DNA of 33,996 nucleotides from a virus, in the IMG/VR virus record IMGVR_UViG_3300035698_004505, positions 1 through 33,996 of that record; one strand, given 5' to 3'. Position 1 is the stretch's first letter. Each line of letters opens with the position of its first letter. The position numbers and the translations under genes were made by a program. Shown piece by piece: positions 13,262 through 22,800 of this stretch. A model generated the notes under the pieces. The model worked only from the letters and a program-made list of their open reading frames with translations. It made no database searches and was not told where the DNA came from.

Positions 13262-16200
13262 TTATAACACCTTCGTTATTTTGACTTGGGTGTAGACTTC
13301 AGCAACTCCGAAGTTAGACGCAATACCAAACCCAGTTGTGGCTTTAGTGGTTTGACACCGATGTTGTATCTCATAAGTAGTCGCAACAGAAATTGAGAAT
13401 CGTCCCGTAATTGGTGCGTTTGTTTGAACCACTGCAGCACCGGAATTCGCACTACTTTGACCAATGATAATATCGGCTGCAGTTCCTGATGTTTGTCTAA
13501 GCTTCGCTTTAACCCTACCGACTTGGTAAGAAGGAACCATCGCATCTATATCATAGGTTCCAGGCTGAAGTGTGAATTGACTGGATGCTAGGGATACAAA
13601 ACTAGCGTCACCTTCAATGGTGTTTAGTGTTCTAGTCTGCCATGCCCCACTTGTGAAAGTACCGCCCTCAGTATTCGCAGCTTTAACGTCTTTGATGTAT
13701 GCAACTTTTGGTGCGTATGGTTGAGTTCCAGAACCTATCTTGTAAATTGATAAGTAAGTACCGTCGTTGTTCGATGCTATAGTTCGACTTAAAGAATTTC
13801 TAACATCAATAGTATCACCATATTTTAAATTAACTAAAGTAGTAGAAATGCTTTTATATATAGTATTGGCTTCAGGCCCTGCACTAACCTTAGCAGAGCC
13901 ATTTAGGTAGATATTGACACCATTGGTAGAGGCCGCTGTTTGTTGTGAATAAAAATCAACAAAATAGTCACCAGGCACCTTAACTGTATAAACACCAGTG
14001 GTACTGTTAAATGAGCCAACCGAATCCTTCTCGACTGTAGTCCAAGATGGTATGATTGTATTTGCAGCGATTGCCCCGCCATTTTTAATAGCTCGCATAA
14101 CTACCTGAGCATTCAACCCGATAGCCGCTGGATGTGAAACGCCTGAGGTTAAACCCTGCATAGGAATAGATGCCGTGAAACTAAATATATTTCCAGAACC
14201 TAATAATTGGTTGCCCAGACGTTTAGTTAATCCAGCTTCAGACGCCGCCTGTCTACCAAATGTCATGTATGTTGTTGACGGCTCAGCTAAAACTGTACCA
14301 GTTACAGCACCGACAAAGTTTGCCGCCCCGATACCGACAACTTGTATGGTTGGAATCTTACTTGTATCGGCAGAAACTATACCGAGCGGGTAAGACATCC
14401 GACCTTCAACTGCCGTAGCTGTTCCACTTGCGAACTTACCGCGGAATTCATAGTTGTCGCCATTTTGCCTATATTGAACTTCAATTCCTGTAACAGTTCC
14501 AAAACCCGTGAATACCGGGGTGTAGGAAACCCAATCAGATAGTGATTTAACATACTCACTAGCGGCTAGATCTAATGTGAAGTCATCTGCCATGAAGTCC
14601 CAAGCCGAAGCATTGGTTGTTGCTATGTGGGCTACGACCCTAAGGCTTAGGCAAGTTGTTGGAATTTGAAACTGGCATTTGAAAAAGCCAGAACCGTCTA
14701 AGTATCCAGGGTTGGGATTTAAAAGAATGCTATTTGTAGCATCGAAAATTTGTATGATTATGTCTGAAGGATCGGCTGGGTTTGCGGGGGCTCCGTAACC
14801 AAAATTTGCAGTGGCTAAATAACTAAAGCTTAAAGACACTGGTGTGCCAGCTCTGTACTTCAAGTCAGGTGCAATTAATAAAGAAAATCCTTCGCCTTGC
14901 CTGTCGGCTGCATCTTTTTGTACTTTTAAAGAAGCCTCACCATTTAAGACCTCACCCGATGTTGTCGTAATACCAATCGTAATGTTAGGTGATCCGCCAG
15001 TTCCATCAACAGGAAGGGCCGCCGCTGCGTCAGCGTAAGCCGACCAGTCGCCAATAGCTTTTTCAAAGTTACTATTGTCGCCCAAAACTAGGCCCGTAAC
15101 CCCACCACCGCCACCTGAAAGCTCCACCCAATCACCGTTGGTGATTCCTGCAATAAGCTGGAAGTTAGTCTCTTCCGATTCAACATAGACAAGCATTCCC
15201 TCGTATCTTTGAAGAGCGTTAATTGCGTCCCGCGCTGTCAGGTCTGCAACAATTAATCTTGAATCAAGCGGCAGAGCTGTTTGAACATCGAAGTTAGAAC
15301 CAAGTACAATTCCCATTAACTGCCTCTTAAATGTAAACTGGTAAGCCCCAGCCGTTACAGGGTTATCGAACTCATAAATTCTGTACGACTGCGAACTTAG
15401 ATCAAGACCCGTGATGTTCTCAGTCCGAAGCGTCCAATCACCAATCGTTTCAAAGTTGTTTACATCCAAGATGGAGGTCAGCGCGCCATAGCTCGCAGGG
15501 TACGCAAAGAAAAACACCTCGCCCGCACCTGCTGTGATGGTCTCGACTCTACTTGTCGTTGAATTTATAATCCGCTTCGTGAGAGCTGCCACATTAGCGG
15601 CGGTAAGATCAACAGCCCCAGCCCCAACATAATAAGGATAAACAAAACTAAACGTAGTAGTCGATGAAACAGTCGATGGTCCACCTGTTGCCCCCGTATC
15701 ATCCACCTCTGCGCGGAATGTGGTGTTGTCGGAAAATGAACCAGACCATGCGTACGTGGAGCTACCGCCACTTGGTATGCCACCGCCTGAAGTCTGTGTG
15801 GCGAGTAATGTCGATGGATTTAAGTAGAATCTGACCGTATCTATCGGATCAGATCTTTTAGTAATTACAGCAGTCAGTGTGCTTGACGTTACCTCGGCAC
15901 CTTTTTCTCTTAAAGAATTGCCACTGGCAGAAAGTGAAATCGTGGGTGCGGTGTAGGTAATCGCAATAATTTTATCAAGTGTGTCTTGTAGATCCGTACT
16001 CGTAAACGTAGCCCCAAACCGTGACGAAAAACCGTCGTAGTCATACTGGCCCCATTCCGCATCGGCGTCAGCGGCAGAAGCCTTTCTTAAAACAGCCCCC
16101 TCGTCACCACCAGCCGGAATTCCGTCGCCGGCATAGGTTAGAAGAGCCGCCGGGGAATACGTAGTAAGCTTGCCGTTTTCGTCCCAGCCCCAAACCTCAA

Positions 16201-16675
16201 CACCCGTCTCAGTTGGGTCCGGTATATCTAAGTCCGACTCTGCCCGGCGCTCAGTAACTCCAAGTTTCGGGGATCGCTCGATGACTTCTACTAGTTGCTG
16301 AATCATGCCTACTGCGCGATCCAGGGCCTCTTCTAGGCTCGTAGGTCTAATGCCTGCGGAATTGTTGCCATTATAGTCTAACGTCTGTGTGAAGGGCAGC
16401 ACCATGACCACAACCACAAACACGCCGTTAGCCGGAGCCGCGTTGAACTCCACATTTACATGGAAGTCACTCGGTGTCGGGCGGCCCGTTAACGTATACT
16501 CGTTTAAAGCTCCCTCAGTCTGTAAAGTAACCGTCGCAGGAGACGTTGACTCATTTCGAAGGTAGACCTTTACCTCATTGCTATCGCTAACGATTGGAAC
16601 GTCCGGCATCGCAAACGTCGTATTAGCGCCGTTTGCCGTATATATAACCTTAATTACCCTGTCGGCTAAACTCAT
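13262..16675 (-). CDS. tail fibre / receptor-binding protein, 1137 aa
   Basis: Residues 1-150 resemble the N-terminal anchor of T7-type tail fibres (VIYTANGANTTFAMPD, LDRAVGMIQQLVEVIERSP), which plugs into the tail tube. Then come an Ig-like beta domain (about 240-350), a segment with the TARDAINALQRYEGMLVYV motif common in phage adhesins (about 475-495), a carbohydrate-binding-like jelly roll (about 528-700), a C1q-like trimer domain (about 868-985, with GVYTVKVPGDYFVDFYSQ) and a final beta domain (about 990-1137). The mosaic of sugar-binding-type domains points to a host surface polysaccharide or glycoprotein receptor. Its start overlaps the ejection protein stop by four bases. Confidence 0.9.
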   Translation of the reverse strand: MSLADRVIKVIYTANGANTTFAMPDVPIVSDSNEVKVYLRNESTSPATVTLQTEGALNEYTLTGRPTPSDFHVNVEFNAAPANGVFVVVVMVLPFTQTLDYNGNNSAGIRPTSLEEALDRAVGMIQQLVEVIERSPKLGVTERRAESDLDIPDPTETGVEVWGWDENGKLTTYSPAALLTYAGDGIPAGGDEGAVLRKASAADADAEWGQYDYDGFSSRFGATFTSTDLQDTLDKIIAITYTAPTISLSASGNSLREKGAEVTSSTLTAVITKRSDPIDTVRFYLNPSTLLATQTSGGGIPSGGSSTYAWSGSFSDNTTFRAEVDDTGATGGPSTVSSTTTFSFVYPYYVGAGAVDLTAANVAALTKRIINSTTSRVETITAGAGEVFFFAYPASYGALTSILDVNNFETIGDWTLRTENITGLDLSSQSYRIYEFDNPVTAGAYQFTFKRQLMGIVLGSNFDVQTALPLDSRLIVADLTARDAINALQRYEGMLVYVESEETNFQLIAGITNGDWVELSGGGGGVTGLVLGDNSNFEKAIGDWSAYADAAAALPVDGTGGSPNITIGITTTSGEVLNGEASLKVQKDAADRQGEGFSLLIAPDLKYRAGTPVSLSFSYLATANFGYGAPANPADPSDIIIQIFDATNSILLNPNPGYLDGSGFFKCQFQIPTTCLSLRVVAHIATTNASAWDFMADDFTLDLAASEYVKSLSDWVSYTPVFTGFGTVTGIEVQYRQNGDNYEFRGKFASGTATAVEGRMSYPLGIVSADTSKIPTIQVVGIGAANFVGAVTGTVLAEPSTTYMTFGRQAASEAGLTKRLGNQLLGSGNIFSFTASIPMQGLTSGVSHPAAIGLNAQVVMRAIKNGGAIAANTIIPSWTTVEKDSVGSFNSTTGVYTVKVPGDYFVDFYSQQTAASTNGVNIYLNGSAKVSAGPEANTIYKSISTTLVNLKYGDTIDVRNSLSRTIASNNDGTYLSIYKIGSGTQPYAPKVAYIKDVKAANTEGGTFTSGAWQTRTLNTIEGDASFVSLASSQFTLQPGTYDIDAMVPSYQVGRVKAKLRQTSGTAADIIIGQSSANSGAAVVQTNAPITGRFSISVATTYEIQHRCQTTKATTGFGIASNFGVAEVYTQVKITKVL

Positions 16676-19600
16676 TGCTCCTCCACCAAATCCTCAGCCA
16701 TCGCGCCTGAAGATGTTGGGCCCTTAAGTGCAGCACCACGTTCCGCCGCTTTCCTTTTAAATGTATCCGATATCGACTCTTCCGCGTACTTCATCATGTT
16801 CGTGGCCCTGGCTCTATACGTACTTATAGTATTTTTAATGGCCCTTTTCTTGGCCGCGTCCGGCACGGACATATCCATAATTACGGTTAATGTCTCTTTC
16901 AAAGTAGGGCCGCCTGTACCAATCCCTGCCGCAAGCTTTACGTACTTGTTATACTGCGAAGGGCTCAACCTAACAGTGTTGGACTTACCAGCAACGACCA
17001 TTCGTATAGTTCTTTGAGGCATGCTGATCTTTAAGTATTCGTCCCCTTTAGGTTGCTCGGGATTCATTAAAAGCGAGTGAACTCCAAGCCGCCTAAGCTC
17101 TTTTGACAGCTTGTCTTCCTCACCTACGCCTGTATAAAACGGGCTTAGGTGGTCAGGACCAACGGCTGTCGGCATAGATATCTCTTCGCCCCAAATGTTT
17201 AAGTCGGCGGGCATGTCGCCGCCCAACCCGTAAATGTCTTTAATCTCATTTCCTAAAACAGACACCACCTTCATAAAGAAGTTTGCATCTGGGTCAGAAG
17301 CTCTCTTGTCCCGTCTGGTTGGGTCAATAGCACCCTTAATCTGTTCCCTAGCTAAACCTGACAAAGGAGCCGCGTTAGCGAAAAACTTAGCCGCCTCTTC
17401 AAACTGCCCCTCGTCTATCTTGCCCGCTGCCAAATCCTGTATTGCAGTGAAAAATCCGGGAAGATCCTCCGTCATTGCCTTAGGCGATAGGAGCTGGGAC
17501 CCAGCCGCCGCGCCCGCTAGAATAAAGTCCGCCATCTTTGATTCTTGGTCGTTAGTCAAGTATGACATCAACTCAGGGCCAGACGCCCCTAGTAACAACA
17601 ACGTAGAAAGAGGTTGGTACTTAGACACGTCTACGGAGACCCCTTTTACAGTGAGTGTCCCTGGTTTGGGTGAATTTCCACTCTTTAATGCCCTATCGGT
17701 TTTATAGTCTTTTCGTCCCAGCCCCGTTAAACTTCCCGTAGAGGACAAATATGCTCCCACCGACATTATAGAGGCACCCATCGTCATACGAGATAACGCC
17801 TCGGCGCGCTCAGCTCCGCCCGCTGCAAGCTGCGCGGCAACCCTAGGACTTAGTTTGTTAATTAAAGGAAGGCGCTCAAGTGCCATTGAATTTATGTTGG
17901 CCCCGACTCTGATAAACGGAACAAAGGCTCGGCCAAAGGGAATGGCGTTAACAAAGTTAGACATGCCCTCTAATTCTTTACCAAACATTACATGCCTCAT
18001 TCGATCTAACTCTGCGCTCTTTGTTGTGCCCCCTGGATTTAACTGAGACGTAAACGTAGACTTATCTTTGTAGATATCCGCCGCCATAGATATATCATCC
18101 GGTGGATTAGCTATCGTTTTTCTGTAAACGTCATCCCAGTTTCCGCCCGCAGCCCTTGCCTCATTGGCAAGCCTAGCTGCACGCATGTGCTTGTAACCTT
18201 CGTAGTTTATCGCTTTAAACATATTATCCGCAGCCGCAAGGCCGCGAGAAGGTGTGTTAATAGCGTACCCATAAGCATTACCAATTTTTGCTAAATTACT
18301 GGGACCATCAAACTTAGTAACCCGCTGCCTTGCTTCAGCGAATTTTACGTTAGGGTTAATTAGGTCGGGCTCTTTAAATAATGTTTTTAAGACAGGATTT
18401 GAATCCACCGTCTGATTTATAGCACCTCTTAAAGTGGCACCACCCTTACGTGCGTCGTTGTATACGTTAAAACTTCCCATGGTGAGGTTTAAAATTGCGG
18501 CACCATATCCATGTAAAAGTGCGGAAGCCTCGTTTACTTTTACAGCCCTGTTTAAAGCCCATCCCGCCGCAAATAGTTGCTCAAGAGGTTTCAAAACTGT
18601 GATCGCCGCGTTAGACACCATGTTTATAGCGTGAGTCGATGTGCGCGACAAAACGCTGTTAAACCAATGCTCATAGAAAACATCTTGTATAACTTTTGTG
18701 CGGGTCTTTTTTAATATCTGCCCCGCTTGACCCGCCGTCATTCCCTCTTGCATAGCTTTTTTCATGTACTTATGAACAATCTTGGACTCCTTGCCCAAAA
18801 TGTCAGTGTACTGCTTAACTAATTCAAACCTGTTAGCGGCATCCGTTGATGCCTGGTACACCTCTTGAAAACTTCTTAAAGCTCTTGCAGATTCAGAAGC
18901 CCCCGCCATTGCGCTACCTGATACGTACCTAAACTCCGCCATTGCATTTAAAAACCCAGCGTTGTCTGCCTCATCTAAAAGCTCTGGCATGTCTAAAAAA
19001 TTCTTTAGCTTCTCAAACTGAACATCTGTCGCCATCTTTAGGGCGACTAATTCTTCGGCGTTTGGGTTATATCCCACGTCCCGTGCTAGAAGCTTTTTCA
19101 TTTTGTTATCATTGTCGAAAATTTCTTCTGCCTTTTCAACGGTTTCCTCAATTGGTATCTTTTTTCTTTTTAGCTCCTCAAACTTCTCAATAAAAAGAGG
19201 GTCACTATCACCAAAGAAATTACGCATTTCCTCAACTTCAAAATTCTTTATGTCGTGATGTACTCGTATTCCCTTGGGGGCTGGGGCAAAGTATTCGGCC
19301 ATTTTTTTGTTTATTTTTATCTGATCTTCTGCCAACGCCGGAGACACTGCTTTTTTAGAGGATTGTTCCGCGCCTTGCTCAGCGCCTTGCTCAGCACCTT
19401 CTTTGCCCGCTTTTTTAGAGGCTTGCTCAGCGCCTTGTTCCGCGCCATCCGCCACACCCTCTTGTGCAGCTTTTGTAGCCGCTCTTTTTTCAAGCTGCTC
19501 CGGTATTTCAAACGCCTCTTTTGCAGCACGGTACTGTCTATACTTCTTCTGAGCTGCAAGTGCTCCGCCTAAAGCCTTACTGGCACCTAGGGTTGCCGTA

Positions 19601-20310
19601 TCTATGATAGCGGCCTCAATACCTATCTTAAGTCGTTTCATGGACTCTGAGTCGTCGTCACTTGTAGCTAGGAAATCAATCACAGGTCCTTCAAGCTCGT
19701 AGTGAGACTTGATAAGGTTAGCTAAGTTACCGTCGTCGGGATCTACCGCTGCCATACTATACGCAACAGAAGTTCCGATAAGCTTAGGGTTTGATAAAAC
19801 CTTCCCCGCAAACTTAAATCCGCCCACTGTACCCGCCATGGGCGCTACATATCTACCAACAAAAAAGGCCGACTTCTCAGCCATAGTTGCGTCATCCGCA
19901 GGCCGAAGGCCGAAGTCTAACTTCTCCCACTCATCCCAGTCCGCAACACCCTGGTCTTTTAAAAATTGGCCGGACCAGTTCTTACCATTAATTAGAAGGT
20001 TGCCTAAATCCTCAGCCGTTCCTACAACCGCGCCCTTTGCAAATCCCGCAACAGCCGGACCTATGTCACCTGTTTTTTGTGCCTCTATATCCGTTGGATC
20101 AAGCTCATACTTCTCAGCATCTTTTATTAGCTGCTCTCTATTTGTTTGAATCTGCGTCTTGTCCTTAGGGTTAGTTAACCCAAGCTCTTTCATCATTTGG
20201 TCGGTTTCTTCTTCAACCGTTAACTTATCAAAGTCTAAGTCTGGAAAAGACTTGGGGCTTAAATCGTCTACATCGGGCGTTAACGCCGTTCCTAATTCTT
20301 TCGGGTCCAT
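16672..20310 (-). CDS. large internal virion / DNA ejection protein, 1212 aa
   Basis: Its position (just before the fibre gene, after two other internal proteins) and size match T7 gp16-type ejection proteins that enter the host with the DNA. Residues about 140-180 and 215-260 are Ala/Gly-rich and hydrophobic and could interact with membrane. Residues about 283-320 hold an acidic/basic repeat (GAEQGAEQ, SKKAG). Unlike T7 gp16, I find no lytic transglycosylase motif at the N-terminus. It starts with TAATG overlap on the gene upstream. Confidence 0.82.
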   Translation of the reverse strand: MDPKELGTALTPDVDDLSPKSFPDLDFDKLTVEEETDQMMKELGLTNPKDKTQIQTNREQLIKDAEKYELDPTDIEAQKTGDIGPAVAGFAKGAVVGTAEDLGNLLINGKNWSGQFLKDQGVADWDEWEKLDFGLRPADDATMAEKSAFFVGRYVAPMAGTVGGFKFAGKVLSNPKLIGTSVAYSMAAVDPDDGNLANLIKSHYELEGPVIDFLATSDDDSESMKRLKIGIEAAIIDTATLGASKALGGALAAQKKYRQYRAAKEAFEIPEQLEKRAATKAAQEGVADGAEQGAEQASKKAGKEGAEQGAEQGAEQSSKKAVSPALAEDQIKINKKMAEYFAPAPKGIRVHHDIKNFEVEEMRNFFGDSDPLFIEKFEELKRKKIPIEETVEKAEEIFDNDNKMKKLLARDVGYNPNAEELVALKMATDVQFEKLKNFLDMPELLDEADNAGFLNAMAEFRYVSGSAMAGASESARALRSFQEVYQASTDAANRFELVKQYTDILGKESKIVHKYMKKAMQEGMTAGQAGQILKKTRTKVIQDVFYEHWFNSVLSRTSTHAINMVSNAAITVLKPLEQLFAAGWALNRAVKVNEASALLHGYGAAILNLTMGSFNVYNDARKGGATLRGAINQTVDSNPVLKTLFKEPDLINPNVKFAEARQRVTKFDGPSNLAKIGNAYGYAINTPSRGLAAADNMFKAINYEGYKHMRAARLANEARAAGGNWDDVYRKTIANPPDDISMAADIYKDKSTFTSQLNPGGTTKSAELDRMRHVMFGKELEGMSNFVNAIPFGRAFVPFIRVGANINSMALERLPLINKLSPRVAAQLAAGGAERAEALSRMTMGASIMSVGAYLSSTGSLTGLGRKDYKTDRALKSGNSPKPGTLTVKGVSVDVSKYQPLSTLLLLGASGPELMSYLTNDQESKMADFILAGAAAGSQLLSPKAMTEDLPGFFTAIQDLAAGKIDEGQFEEAAKFFANAAPLSGLAREQIKGAIDPTRRDKRASDPDANFFMKVVSVLGNEIKDIYGLGGDMPADLNIWGEEISMPTAVGPDHLSPFYTGVGEEDKLSKELRRLGVHSLLMNPEQPKGDEYLKISMPQRTIRMVVAGKSNTVRLSPSQYNKYVKLAAGIGTGGPTLKETLTVIMDMSVPDAAKKRAIKNTISTYRARATNMMKYAEESISDTFKRKAAERGAALKGPTSSGAMAEDLVEEQ

Positions 20311-21869
20311 TACTTACCACCGTCTTTCAGTGCTGATTGCATCTCTTGCTTTTTTTTTGCGTCTATCGCCTGTCGTAGCATCGCGTTTAACGCTTGATGG
20401 TCCCCTTCTTCTATCGCATTGGACACATCTTTTTGTAATTGTTCTTTTGGCTTTATCTGAGGGGGTGGCGAAAATACGGGGTTCGTCGGATCTATTTCTT
20501 TAATCGCCCTCTTCATTGCACTTACTGGGTCCATATTCTCGCTTCTATACTTCAAAGATAGCTCCCTAATGGCGGAAACTTTTTGTTTCTTTTTTACGGC
20601 CAGCTTCCCGTCTATATCTATACTGTCTTGAAACTTATTAGCGGGGAACGCATCCGCTAATAATTGGTTGGACACCGTACGTCGCTCAGAATATTTAACC
20701 TTACTAGCAGACGATGCCCCAAAGGATTCTACATAAAACTTGTTGTAGTCACCCAGTAAATCACTAGCGACCGTCGGCTGCATTCTTTTATCCGCTACCG
20801 CGTCCATTACGTCGTCTATAAAACCCTGATTTCTACTACCACTCTCAAGACGTTTTTTAAACTTACCAAATGTTTCTTCACTTACGTCGAAGTCCACGTC
20901 GTCGTCTTTAATAGACAGTGCCACCACATGGGATTCTTTTATAACACCAAGCTCTACAAGCCCCCTGGCCCTTTTTAAAGTCAGCTCTTGCTTAACTGGG
21001 TCTTGTAAAATATTTGCCGTTAGCATCTCCGAGTACGCATTTATTTTTGAGGCCTGCACCTCAATGTTTTTTCTGACCCTGTCTTTTTGGTCCTTCGTGT
21101 CGAAGTCCTTCATAAACGTGGTTTCAGCTTTATCAATCTCGCGCAATAGCTTCTTTCTTTCTTCCACGTCTAAGTCGCCACTTAAAATTCCGCCAACGTC
21201 AGCGGCTTTTCTAGCTCCTGAGAAATTTCGCTGCTCAATAAATCCTTGGATCGCAGACGTGCTTAGCTCTTTTCTCATGGCTTCAGAAGCCTTAAGCTTA
21301 TCCTCAAACCCAAGCGGCGAGTTTTTTATGTACTCTTCCATTCCCTGAACAGCCGACGCATATTGGTACGGGTCTCTAATAGTTAGATCACTGTTTGTCC
21401 GAAGTATCTTGTCCGTCATGCTGTTATGAAAAGAGTTGTGTAGAGCTACTTTTTTCTTCTGGGTTTCTTGGAGGCCCGACAACATTTGTTTTTGTATGCT
21501 GGAAACGGCCACCTGTCGAAGGTTCGGGTCTTTAATCTTGGCCGCTTCACCAATAATAGGCTCGTACCCCTTTTGGTATATCTCATCTAAATTGCTTCCG
21601 TCTTCTGCAAGTTCCCCCGAAGTTAGCGCACCCTGCATTGCCGCGTTGTCTACCGTCTTTGACCGAGAAGTATAGTCGGCATTAGTAGCATTAGCGTCCG
21701 CTTTGGCCTTAATGGCTTGGTACTCCATAATACTGTTAGACGCTTTCATAACGTCTTTACCAAATCCTGCAACTGCGTCCATTCTAACGGCTTCGGCGTC
21801 TGCGCTAACAGTCGGAGTTTGTCCGGGATTAATCGTCTGTCTACTGGAAACTCTTTTTAATACAGGCAT
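20310..21869 (-). CDS. internal virion protein, gp15-like, 519 aa
   Basis: A long, mostly helical, charged protein without membrane segments, with an Ala-rich start (MDAVAGFGKDVMKASNSIMEYQ) and many Lys/Glu coiled-coil stretches. It sits between the gp14-like and gp16-like genes, the slot of T7 gp15, which forms the ejection conduit in the periplasm. Assignment rests on order and composition. The stop overlaps the next start by one base. Confidence 0.78.
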   Translation of the reverse strand: MPVLKRVSSRQTINPGQTPTVSADAEAVRMDAVAGFGKDVMKASNSIMEYQAIKAKADANATNADYTSRSKTVDNAAMQGALTSGELAEDGSNLDEIYQKGYEPIIGEAAKIKDPNLRQVAVSSIQKQMLSGLQETQKKKVALHNSFHNSMTDKILRTNSDLTIRDPYQYASAVQGMEEYIKNSPLGFEDKLKASEAMRKELSTSAIQGFIEQRNFSGARKAADVGGILSGDLDVEERKKLLREIDKAETTFMKDFDTKDQKDRVRKNIEVQASKINAYSEMLTANILQDPVKQELTLKRARGLVELGVIKESHVVALSIKDDDVDFDVSEETFGKFKKRLESGSRNQGFIDDVMDAVADKRMQPTVASDLLGDYNKFYVESFGASSASKVKYSERRTVSNQLLADAFPANKFQDSIDIDGKLAVKKKQKVSAIRELSLKYRSENMDPVSAMKRAIKEIDPTNPVFSPPPQIKPKEQLQKDVSNAIEEGDHQALNAMLRQAIDAKKKQEMQSALKDGGK

Positions 21870-21872
21870 AGC

Positions 21873-22355
21873 CTAACCCCCACCCGCGCCCATGTTACCG
21901 CCCGGCTTCGGCTTCGGAACTTGTGCAGCCTGTGCATACGACGATCCGATATTTAACATAGAACCAAATGCCTGAAGCTGAGAAGCGTAGCCGATGTCTT
22001 TTGCATACTTATCAGTCTGCCTTGCTTTCATTTCTGATAGTGCCACTCTTCTCTCACCCGTCAAAGCTATCCCCTGTCTTTCCGCTTGAAGCTGTTGCTT
22101 GTCGAACGCAACTTGCGTTAACAAAGATCCCGATAGATCCACACCAGATTTTGCTATTAACGAGATATTGTCACCAATTAATAAGTCCGACTCTCTGTCG
22201 AAAATATCTAACTCCCGCTCAGTAGCGATATCATCGAGGACGGCCTGCTCCCTTAGGAAATTAGCGTTGGCTCGCTCAGCCGATCTTCTCGCTTGCGATG
22301 CCTGAAGTTGACCATATACGGCAACTCCCGCACCTACCGCTGCACCTACCCCCAT
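21873..22355 (-). CDS. internal virion protein, gp14-like, 160 aa
   Basis: The N-terminus is a small Gly/Ala hydrophobic segment (VGAAVGAGVAVYGQLQ) followed by a long Arg/Ala/Gln-rich helix (ASQARRSAERANANFLREQA) and a Gly/Pro tail. This matches the podoviral gp14-like proteins that insert in the outer membrane to start DNA entry. It lies one base from the gene at 22357 and three from the gp15-like gene. Confidence 0.8.
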   Translation of the reverse strand: MGVGAAVGAGVAVYGQLQASQARRSAERANANFLREQAVLDDIATERELDIFDRESDLLIGDNISLIAKSGVDLSGSLLTQVAFDKQQLQAERQGIALTGERRVALSEMKARQTDKYAKDIGYASQLQAFGSMLNIGSSYAQAAQVPKPKPGGNMGAGGG

Positions 22356-22356
22356 T

Positions 22357-22800
22357 TTAAAAATCCCCTTTAACAGCCGCCAATATAATCATGTTCTCAC
22401 CACCGGGTCCAGCCCCTCTTAGTAAACCCTCTTTTTTTAAACCGAAACCTTCGTTTTGACGAATGCCCGCTTCATTTCCAGATTTTACTAAGACCTGTAT
22501 TCTTCTAACGATGTCGTTACCCATTCCCTGACGTATCATCTTTTTCATTAACTTATGATAGGCAAGCCCGTGCTTAACAATATTCTTATCTAGTAACGCC
22601 CAGATACCAAAGACGCCGGGAAGCCACTCAGTAGCGCCCACACACCCAAGTACCTCGCTATCCGTAATTATAGAAAATGACAGAGCTGGATTTAGCGCAA
22701 TATTTCTAGCCGCCTCTTCCCTGTCGCCTTCAAAAAAACACGGTAACAAGTCTTTAACAATGAAAGGATCGGAAATTTTAGCACTGACCGATCTAATCAT
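22357..22800 (-). CDS. GNAT-fold protein, T7 gp13-like position
   Basis: From ATG 22800 the product has about 147 residues. A FSIITDSEVLGCVGATEW strand pair, a basic helix (YHKLMKKMIRQGM) and the RIQVLVKSGNEAGIRQNEGFGLKKEG pattern resemble an N-acetyltransferase fold. Small proteins of this type occur at this place in T7-like podoviruses, probably as assembly factors. I prefer 22800 because it overlaps the tail tube stop as ATGA and GGCGGA lies upstream; an in-frame start 15 codons earlier (22845) is possible. Confidence 0.75.
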   Translation of the reverse strand: MIRSVSAKISDPFIVKDLLPCFFEGDREEAARNIALNPALSFSIITDSEVLGCVGATEWLPGVFGIWALLDKNIVKHGLAYHKLMKKMIRQGMGNDIVRRIQVLVKSGNEAGIRQNEGFGLKKEGLLRGAGPGGENMIILAAVKGDF

